Made by a program: the position numbers and the translations under genes. 20,715 bases of DNA, taken from assembly GCA_020444165.1 (NCBI GenBank), contig JAHLLK010000087.1:1-20715 (forward strand), read 5' to 3'. The notes beneath the pieces were generated by a model. It ran no database searches, was not told where the DNA came from, and saw only the letters and a list, made by a program, of their open reading frames with translations. This DNA is from Deltaproteobacteria bacterium. GTDB lineage: Bacteria; Desulfobacterota; Desulfarculia; Desulfarculales; Desulfarculaceae. Shown here in pieces: positions 16,165-20,715 of this stretch (the stretch's first letter is position 1; each line of letters starts with the position of its first letter).

Positions 16165-17213
16165 AGCCAGCCGCTCCCCCGGTTGCGGTATAGAAGCCAG
16201 GCAAACAAGGGGCCCCCGATCAGCGAGGTGACCACCCCCACCGGCAGTTCCACCGTGGTCAGGCTGCGGGCCAGGTCGTCGCACAGGAGAAAGAACAGCG
16301 CCCCACACAAAGCCGTCACCGGAATCATGCGCTCGTGATTGGGCCCCACCAGGGTGCGGGCGATATGCGGTATCACCAGGCCCAGCCAGGCCACCTGGCC
16401 GCAGGTGGCCACGGACAGGGCCACCATGAGGGAGGACACGGTTATCAACCAGGCCCGGTGCCAGGCCGGCGACAAGCCCAGGGACTTGGCCTGGCGGTCA
16501 CCCAGGGAGAGCACGTTCAGCCGATAACGCAACCCGTGCACCACCAGCACCCCGCCGCCCACCAGGGGCGCCAGGGGCAGGAGATCGGCCCAGGTGGCGC
16601 GGGCCAGGCTGCCCATGAGCCAAAACACGATGGCCGGCAGTTGGTTGAAGGGATCGGCCAGGTATTTCAGGATCATGATCACCGCGTTGCACAAGGAGGT
16701 GACCACCAGCCCGGCCAACACCAGCACCAACACCGGCCGCACCGCCACCAGGCGGGCCAGGGCCATGGTGGCCGCCACCGCGGCCAGGCCCCCGGCCAGG
16801 GCCAACAGCCGCACCACGGTGAAGCCGGCCGCGGGCAGCACCAGGGCCAGGGCCGCCCCGGCCGCGCAGCCCGCGGCCACGCCCAATATCTCCGGTGAAG
16901 CCAAGGGGTTGCGAAACAATGCCTGGTAGGTGGCTCCGGCCACGGCCAGACCCGCCCCCACCAACAGCGCGGTCAGCAGCCGGGGCAGACGCACCAGCCA
17001 GAACACCAGGGCCTTGGAGGCCAACTCCGGCGGCAGCGCCGCCCCTGACCACCAGGCCGCGGCGCTCTGGGCCAACTCCCCCGGGGAAAGCTCCAGGCGG
17101 CCGATGAACAGGGAGGCCGCCACGCCCAAAACCAGCACCCCCGCCAGGATCAAGGCCAGGGGCCGCTCCCCGGCCCCCGCGTGGCCTCCGGTTGGCGCCT
17201 CCCCTCGGCTCAC
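16161..17213 (-). CDS. FecCD/BtuC-type ABC transporter permease (350 aa)
   Basis: The start is GTG 17213 in a GTGA overlap with the binding-protein stop. A cytoplasmic N-terminal stretch is followed by about ten hydrophobic helices. Family landmarks are LVRLPRLLTALLVGAGLAVAG with YQALFRNPLASPEILG, the cytoplasmic coupling loop SLGDRQAKSLGL, and GLVIPHIARTLVGPNHE with ELPVGVVTSLIGGPLFAWLL at the end. This is the homodimeric inner-membrane channel of a type II importer. The substrate is set by the binding protein; molybdate or tungstate is proposed from the ModE-like neighbour and the metalloenzyme upstream in the window. A 614-aa open frame runs on past this start but is a shadow of the binding-protein gene. 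Confidence 0.92.
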   Translation of the reverse strand: MSRGEAPTGGHAGAGERPLALILAGVLVLGVAASLFIGRLELSPGELAQSAAAWWSGAALPPELASKALVFWLVRLPRLLTALLVGAGLAVAGATYQALFRNPLASPEILGVAAGCAAGAALALVLPAAGFTVVRLLALAGGLAAVAATMALARLVAVRPVLVLVLAGLVVTSLCNAVIMILKYLADPFNQLPAIVFWLMGSLARATWADLLPLAPLVGGGVLVVHGLRYRLNVLSLGDRQAKSLGLSPAWHRAWLITVSSLMVALSVATCGQVAWLGLVIPHIARTLVGPNHERMIPVTALCGALFFLLCDDLARSLTTVELPVGVVTSLIGGPLFAWLLYRNRGSGWL

Positions 17214-18316
17214 GGCCGGCCGTCCTCCCCGCTGCCTGCCGGGGCGTGGGCGGTCAGCTCGGCCGGGCTCCGGCCGAAAAGCCGCCGGTGCAGGTCGGCC
17301 AAACGCGCCGGCAGGTCCAGCCCGGCCAGGGCCGCGGGGTGGAGTTGTCCGGCCAGCCACAGGGCGCCCAGCGCGGCCAAGGGGCTGGGGAAGTCCCAAG
17401 GCGCCAGGGGCGAGGGGAACTGCACCACCCGGCCGGCCCGCACCGCCGCCGTCTGGGGCCACACCCCGGCCCGCAGCTCTTGCCGCCAATCCACCCGCAG
17501 ATAGGCCGACACCACCACCACCTGGGGGTTCCAGGCCATCACCTGCTCCGGGCTGACCAGGGGGAAATAGCCCGTGAGCCCGTGGGCCACGTTCACCCCC
17601 CCGGCCCGGGCGATCAGCTCGTCCTGCATCATCCGGCCGGAGACCGTGGACAAAAGGCCCCGGGGGGAGGCGTAGTACACCCGGGGGCGCCCGGGCGAGC
17701 CGGGCGGCGGCACCCGGGCCGCGGCCAGGTCCAGGGCCTCGTGCATGATGCCCACCACCCGGGTGGCCCGCTCCGGCTCCCCCACCGCCGCCGCGATCAC
17801 CTGGAGCGAGCGCTCCACCAAGGCCAGGCTTTCGGGCAGGATCACCACGGTGGGAATCCCCAGGCTGGTCAGCCGGTCCGCGGTGCGGGCCCCCTCGGCC
17901 TGGGCGAACAGCACCACCAGGTCGGGCTTCAGCCCCACCACGGTCTCCAGGTTCAACACCCGGCTGGCGTCGGCGATATTGGGCAGCTCGGCGATGCCCG
18001 GCCACAAGGCCCGGTGCAGGGGGTCCTGGCGCGAGGTGAGGTCCACCCCCACCAGGCGGTCGCCCAGGCCCAGGGCGAAGAGGTCCAGCGTGGCCGGCTT
18101 GAAGGAGGACACGATGCGCTTGACCGGGCGGGTGAGGGTGACTTTGCGCCCGGCCTGGTCCACCACCACCCGGGCGGCCGGCTCTCCAGCCCGGGCCGCG
18201 GCCCCGGGGACCAGGCTCGGGACCAGGCTCAGGAGCAAACCCAGCGCCGCGACCAGGCTCAGATTACGCCACCCCGCCGTACCCCGGGCGCTTCGTCTCC
18301 GTTTCCTTGCTCGCAA
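17210..18316 (-). CDS. Periplasmic substrate-binding protein of a BtuF/FecB/MolA-type importer (368 aa)
   Basis: TTG 18316 is chosen because GGGAGGGGG ends 7 nt before it and it opens a proper signal: basic RARKRRRSAR, hydrophobic NLSLVAALGLLLSLVPSLV, and an ARA-GEP cleavage region. No lipobox cysteine is seen, so the protein is soluble. The frame is open to 18388 but that part is unlike a signal peptide. After the signal come VVVDQAGRKVTL and RPVKRIVSSFKPATLDLFALGL, NLETVVGLKPDLVVLF, and VSPEQVMAWNPQVVVVSAYL, all typical of class III binding proteins (two Rossmann lobes joined by a helix). It delivers the substrate to the permease. The metal oxyanion is not provable by sequence; cobalamin or haem remain possible. 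Confidence 0.85.
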   Translation of the reverse strand: MRARKRRRSARGTAGWRNLSLVAALGLLLSLVPSLVPGAAARAGEPAARVVVDQAGRKVTLTRPVKRIVSSFKPATLDLFALGLGDRLVGVDLTSRQDPLHRALWPGIAELPNIADASRVLNLETVVGLKPDLVVLFAQAEGARTADRLTSLGIPTVVILPESLALVERSLQVIAAAVGEPERATRVVGIMHEALDLAAARVPPPGSPGRPRVYYASPRGLLSTVSGRMMQDELIARAGGVNVAHGLTGYFPLVSPEQVMAWNPQVVVVSAYLRVDWRQELRAGVWPQTAAVRAGRVVQFPSPLAPWDFPSPLAALGALWLAGQLHPAALAGLDLPARLADLHRRLFGRSPAELTAHAPAGSGEDGRP

Positions 18317-18386
18317 CGCCAAACCCCCTCCCTTCGCCCTGGAGCCCCCTTTTCCCGCCCTGGCCCGCGCGGGCCAAAGCGCCCCC

Positions 18387-18446
18387 ACTATCCGGCCTAT
18401 CCTGGCTTATGTCAAGCTTGACATATGACCCGCGCTGCCCTATGGA
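18387..18446. promoter_or_regulatory. Divergent promoters sharing one palindromic operator
   Basis: A perfect 18-bp palindrome TATGTCAAGCTTGACATA lies at 18408-18425. Its two halves each contain TTGACA, one per strand. Minus strand: TTGACA (18410-18415), 17-bp spacer, GATAGT (18387-18392), for the transporter operon. Plus strand: TTGACA (18418-18423), 17-bp spacer, TATGGA (18441-18446), for the regulator. A protein bound here would cover both -35 boxes at once. The ModE-like product of the adjacent gene is the natural candidate. Confidence 0.7.
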
Positions 18447-18476
18447 AAAAGGAAGAGGTAATCGGGAGAAGATAAC

Positions 18477-18827
18477 TTGCGCTTACGGATGAAGCTTTGG
18501 CTGGAAAACGAGGGGGGGACCCTCTTTGGGCCGGGCCGGCGCCGGCTTTTGGAGCTTCTGGCCGAGACGGGCTCCCTGGCCGAGGCGGCCCGCCGTTTGG
18601 ACATGAGCTATCGCGCCGCCTGGGGGCGTCTGGTGGCCAGCGAGGAGCGCCTGGGTTTCCCCCTGGTGGAGCGCGACGCCTCGGGCCGCCGGGGCAGCCG
18701 GCTAACCCCCGAAGCCCGGCAACTCCTGGCTGCCTATCAGCTCTTGGAAAAGGAAGCCGCCCGGCGGCTGGCCGAGTTGGAAAAAGAGTTCAACCAGTGG
18801 CGGCGGCAGGCTCCCCCTCCCGCCTGA
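18477..18827 (+). CDS. ModE-like winged-helix regulator, DNA-binding domain only (116 aa)
   Basis: TTG 18477 is supported by GGGAG 8 nt upstream; the next ATG (18489) is too far from it. Residues about 5-65 form a LysR/ModE-type winged helix: KLWLENEGGTLFGPGRRRLL, then TGSLAEAARRLDMSYRAAWGRL with SEERLGFPLVER. ALRRI-like wing residues RRGSRLTPEARQLL follow. In E. coli ModE this domain is joined to two molbindin (TOBE) domains that sense molybdate; here the protein stops after about 115 residues, with a C-terminal helix rich in Glu, Arg and Lys. It is divergent from the transporter operon and likely controls it and itself through the 18-bp palindrome. How it would sense metal without molbindin domains is open. 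A tungstate-responsive relative is possible. Confidence 0.85.
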   Translation: MRLRMKLWLENEGGTLFGPGRRRLLELLAETGSLAEAARRLDMSYRAAWGRLVASEERLGFPLVERDASGRRGSRLTPEARQLLAAYQLLEKEAARRLAELEKEFNQWRRQAPPPA

Positions 18828-18842
18828 GCCAACCCGCCGCTC

Positions 18843-19037
18843 TCAACCGCCATAATCGCCCTCCGGGGCCTGGCCCCGGTTCACCGCCTCGAACAAGGCG
18901 ATCTGCTCGGCCAAGCTCATGCCGGCGAACGGTTGCGGCTGCCCTTGGCCCCGGCAAACCCGGCAACGGGTCTCCGAGCAGCCCTGGCATTCGCGGCAAT
19001 CGGGGCAACGGTGCTTCTTGTCCTTGCAGGTGGTCAT
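18843..19037 (-). CDS. Small cysteine-rich protein (64 aa)
   Basis: ATG 19037 follows AGGAGAGGG with a 3-nt gap; a longer frame reaches 19097 but its N terminus looks noncoding. Seven cysteines lie in the first 28 residues: C4, C11, C14, C17, C20, C25, C28, giving a C-x2-C-x2-C-x2-C ladder and then C-x2-C, as in KHRCPDCRECQGCSETRCRV. The rest (GMSLAEQIALFEAVNRGQAPEGDYGG) looks helical then acidic. The cysteines suggest a zinc or iron-sulfur site. It converges with the ModE-like gene, 15 bp apart, so it may belong to the same metal-related locus or simply be adjacent. I recognise no family. Confidence 0.6.
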   Translation of the reverse strand: MTTCKDKKHRCPDCRECQGCSETRCRVCRGQGQPQPFAGMSLAEQIALFEAVNRGQAPEGDYGG

Positions 19038-19108
19038 GGTCCCTCTCCTTCTTCCCCGGCCTGGCCATGGCAGAGTCCCGCCCTTTTGGCGAATCATTCC
19101 TTCTCTTA

Positions 19109-19136
19109 AAAATAACCACCATCCCCCGCCTTACAA
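19109..19136 (-). promoter_or_regulatory. Candidate promoter of the Cys-rich gene
   Basis: On the minus strand TTGTAA (19131-19136) and TATTTT (19109-19114) lie 16 bp apart, about 70 bp upstream of the start codon; each box matches four of six consensus bases. The remaining 19038-19371 spacer holds no gene; it contains a CCCCCC-GGC-GGGGGG hairpin (19233-19247) preceded by a T7 run. Confidence 0.35.
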
Positions 19137-19371
19137 GCCCCCCGCCACCCTCATGCCCCTCTCCCCGCGCCTTCTGCCGTCGCCGGGCCGGCCCAGGCCA
19201 AGCTTTGGCCGTCTCACAAGTTTTTTTGGTCGCCCCCCGGCGGGGGGTGGGTTACACTTGCCCAGCTGGCGGTAAACTCGGTGCCCCAGGCCCCGGTAGC
19301 CCGCCCCACCTTGTCATTTCTCCGTCCCGTGGCGCCCAACTCACTCTCCGGCAAGGGTCTTTTTCGCAACC

Positions 19372-20016
19372 ATGGATTTGTCCTATGTCGAGTCTCTGGT
19401 CCAAAACTACGGTTATTGGGCTCTATTTGTGGGCACGTTCCTGGAGGGCGAAACCTTCTTCATCCTGGCCGGCGTGGCCGCCGGGCAAGGTCTCCTGAAC
19501 CCCTGGCTGGTGGCGCTCACCGCCCTGTCAGGCGGCTTCCTGGGCGATCAAATCTTCTTCTTCCTGGGCCACTGGCGCGGGCGCTGGGTGGTGCACATGA
19601 CCAGCCGCCTCACCGCCAAGGCCCGCATCGCCACCCTGCTCATCCGCCGGCACGCCGTGCCGCTCATGCTTTTCTCCCGCTTCCTCTACGGGCTCCGCAT
19701 GGTCGTGCCCCTGGCCTGCGGCAGCGCCGGCGTGCGCCCCCTGCGCTTCATGGTCCTGAACTTCATCTCCGCCGTAATCTGGGCCCTGACTTTCGGCAGC
19801 CTGGGCTATTGGGCCGGCGGCTGGATCTTCAGCCGCATGAACGTGCTCAAGGGCCTGCAAGTCCTCGCCCTCATCGTCCTCGGCGCCCTCGCCCTCAGCG
19901 TCATCATCGGCGGCTACGTCCGCCGCCTCATGCTGCCCCAAGCTGGGGCTCCCAAAGAGGGTCGGGACAAGCCCTCCTCCACTTCAACCTCCCCCGCTCC
20001 CGAAGATAGGCCGTAG
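19372..20016 (+). CDS. DedA family membrane protein (214 aa)
   Basis: ATG 19372 opens a DedA-type sequence: VESLVQNYGYWALFVGTFLEGE, with the acidic E25 region typical of the family, then FLGDQIFFFLGHWRG and the hallmark FSRFLYGLRMVVPLACGSAGV with its arginines. Four to five membrane segments are evident, including re-entrant-like hydrophobic stretches. DedA/DUF-UPF0056-like proteins are inner-membrane transporters; some flip phospholipids or undecaprenyl phosphate and support membrane energetics. The last 20 or so residues, after RRLMLPQAG (KEGRDKPSSTSTSPAPEDRP), are low-complexity and encoded by the beginning of the repeat array downstream, so the repeat seems to have run into the gene end. 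No clear ribosome site is visible, so the start is slightly uncertain. Confidence 0.88.
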   Translation: MDLSYVESLVQNYGYWALFVGTFLEGETFFILAGVAAGQGLLNPWLVALTALSGGFLGDQIFFFLGHWRGRWVVHMTSRLTAKARIATLLIRRHAVPLMLFSRFLYGLRMVVPLACGSAGVRPLRFMVLNFISAVIWALTFGSLGYWAGGWIFSRMNVLKGLQVLALIVLGALALSVIIGGYVRRLMLPQAGAPKEGRDKPSSTSTSPAPEDRP

Positions 20017-20283
20017 CCAACCAACTTCCCCGGGTCGCGTGCCGCGACTCCCGTAGCGGGTCGGGGCCGCGTCGCCGCGGCTGGCGTAGCGGGTCGGGGC
20101 CGCGTCGCCGCGGCTGGCGTAGCGGGTCGGGACAAGCCTTCCTCCGCATCTGACTCCTCTGCTCCCGAAGATAAGCCGCCAGCAACCACAACCCCGGGTC
20201 GCGTGCCGCGGCTGGCGTAGCGGGTCGGGACAACCCTTCCTCCGCACCAACCTCCCCCGCTCCCGAAGATAAGCCGTAGCCCA
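19954..20283. repeat. Imperfect tandem array of related 33-bp and 98-bp units
   Basis: The anchor GTAGCGGGTCGGG recurs at 20053, 20086, 20119 and 20217, with a diverged copy at 19954. Gaps are 99, 33, 33 and 98 bp. The long unit carries a shared inner part, CTCCCGAAGATA with GCC, and GGGTCGCGTGCCGCG. The two 33-bp units look like the long unit with its middle deleted. The array starts inside the dedA coding end and has no conserved frame (98 bp is not a multiple of 3). No direct-repeat/spacer pattern of a CRISPR is present. Confidence 0.85.
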
Positions 20284-20319
20284 GCCCTGCCCTGCCCTCA
20301 CCCACGCCCGCGCCCCATG

Positions 20320-20545
20320 CCGCGCACTTTTTTCTGCCGAGCTGCGCCGGCTGGTCCGGCGTGAGGGGCCGCGCCCGGCGGGCAAAAAAATGTCCCGCCG
20401 AGCACAGGGCCGGGCGGGGGACGAACCCTAAGCTTCAGGCAAGGTACATTTTTTGCCGCCCGGGCGCCGGGCGCTCCGGCAGCAAGGCCGGCCGGGCCGG
20501 GTCAAGGCCGCCCGCAGGGCGCCGCAGGGCAGCCTTGATGCGGCC
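20320..20545. repeat. Gene-free region with T-rich inverted elements and strong hairpins
   Basis: Elements of the form ACATTTTTTGCC followed by G/C-rich sequence occur at 20445-20468 (plus) and as an inverted copy at about 20373-20395 (minus); a looser third copy lies near 20325. GGCGGG/CCCGCC brackets the A-run at 20377-20399. A larger hairpin near 20500-20540 pairs TCAAGG with CCTTGA around GC-rich arms. No gene is seen in 20284-20630. These look like dispersed palindromic elements rather than a gene. Confidence 0.5.
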
Positions 20546-20615
20546 CGGCGGACTTGCTAGCTCTTCCTCCCTTTTCCCTACCCGGCGGACTTGCTGGCTC
20601 TTCCCCTTTCCCCCC
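20544..20615. repeat. Two-copy 37-bp direct repeat
   Basis: CCCGGCGGACTTGCT followed by (A/G)GCTCTTCC and a pyrimidine run occurs at 20544 and again at 20581, with few changes. Two copies only, so a simple tandem duplication. Confidence 0.7.
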
Positions 20616-20630
20616 AAACGAGGCCATTGC

Positions 20631-20715
20631 ATGGTGAAACACATAAAATGTGTTGATATCATGTCAAAAATGGCTGTGAAACATGATTACGGCAGGCAAT
20701 GGCCGATGCGGGCCA
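20631..20715 (+). CDS. Possible start of a gene running off the right edge
   Basis: An open frame begins at ATG 20631, seven nt after GAGG, and continues to the edge as MVKHIKCVDIMSKMAVKHDY and onward. Composition is AT-richer than the repeats before it. A small hairpin ACACAT-AAA-ATGTGT (20639-20653) falls inside the first codons and could affect initiation. A later ATG at 20661 is possible. Twenty-eight codons are too few to name a family. Confidence 0.3.
   Translation, partial: MVKHIKCVDIMSKMAVKHDYGRQWPMRA

Noticed and set aside
16161..18005. 614-aa open frame suggesting a giant permease fusion
   Set aside because: Only the part from the GTG at 17213 is permease-like; the rest is a shadow of the binding-protein gene, whose motifs are clear in another frame.
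18317..18476. Cobalamin or molybdenum-cofactor riboswitch in the importer leader
   Set aside because: The spacer is short and explained by divergent promoters and a palindrome; no B12-box or Moco-type structure is visible.
18843..19097. 84-aa version of the Cys-rich protein
   Set aside because: The extra 20 N-terminal residues look noncoding and the ATG at 19037 has a strong ribosome site.
19954..20283. CRISPR array
   Set aside because: Units are 33 and 98 bp with no constant repeat alternating with unique spacers, and no cas genes are near.

Overview
The window reads as a GC-rich chromosomal segment of an anaerobic, probably delta-proteobacterial (Desulfobacterota-like) organism. The clues are a cytosolic selenocysteine formate dehydrogenase of the NuoG-like type, a CaiB/BaiF CoA-transferase, an isocitrate-lyase/PEP-mutase family enzyme, a molybdate/tungstate-type metal-uptake operon, and frequent GTG/TTG starts. 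The taxonomic call is inference; there is no rRNA or marker gene here.

Layout. (1) 1-98: the end of an anti-sigma/HATPase regulator. (2) 363-1867: two AT-richer genes with a 4-bp overlap. The first looks like a Panacea-domain antitoxin and the second like a PemK/MazF-fold toxin, so this is a candidate toxin-antitoxin module. A decayed scrap of an amidase 3' end lies just beyond it. (3) 2154-6532: a catabolic block with a PuuE-like deacetylase and an amidase on the minus strand, a divergent TetR regulator, and an isocitrate-lyase family C-C lyase on the plus strand. Between amidase and TetR lie three CTAG boxes exactly 13 bp apart, with a palindrome, probably the TetR operator. (4) 6599-9840, minus strand: a methyltransferase and class III CoA-transferase pair, a strong terminator, and a GYF_2-AIM24 fusion protein.

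(5) 10340-13033: one selenoprotein gene, fdhA (897 aa, Sec354). An in-frame TGA at 11399-11401 is followed by a SECIS hairpin with the E. coli fdhF-type GGTCT loop. A naive ORF call splits the gene in two. A terminator follows. (6) 13563-14765: a membrane-anchored transglutaminase-like protein. (7) 14807-18316, minus strand: binding protein, permease, ATPase and a P-loop NTPase, each junction being a GTGA overlap. It diverges from a short ModE-like HTH gene at 18477. The shared promoter region holds a perfect 18-bp palindrome whose two halves each carry a TTGACA -35 box, one for each direction. Together with fdhA (a Mo- or W-dependent enzyme) this points to a MolABC-like molybdate/tungstate importer with its own regulator. 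(8) A 64-aa Cys-rich protein convergent to the regulator, a DedA membrane protein, then about 600 bp of gene-free repeats (33-bp and 98-bp related units, T-rich inverted elements, a 37-bp tandem repeat) before a possible new gene at the right edge.

The genes fit an anaerobe that needs Mo/W and selenium for formate metabolism and carries an accessory set for amide or cyclic-amide and CoA-linked acid catabolism. The least described elements are the toxin-antitoxin-like pair and the metal-uptake unit with its dual-promoter operator, NTPase and Cys-rich neighbour.
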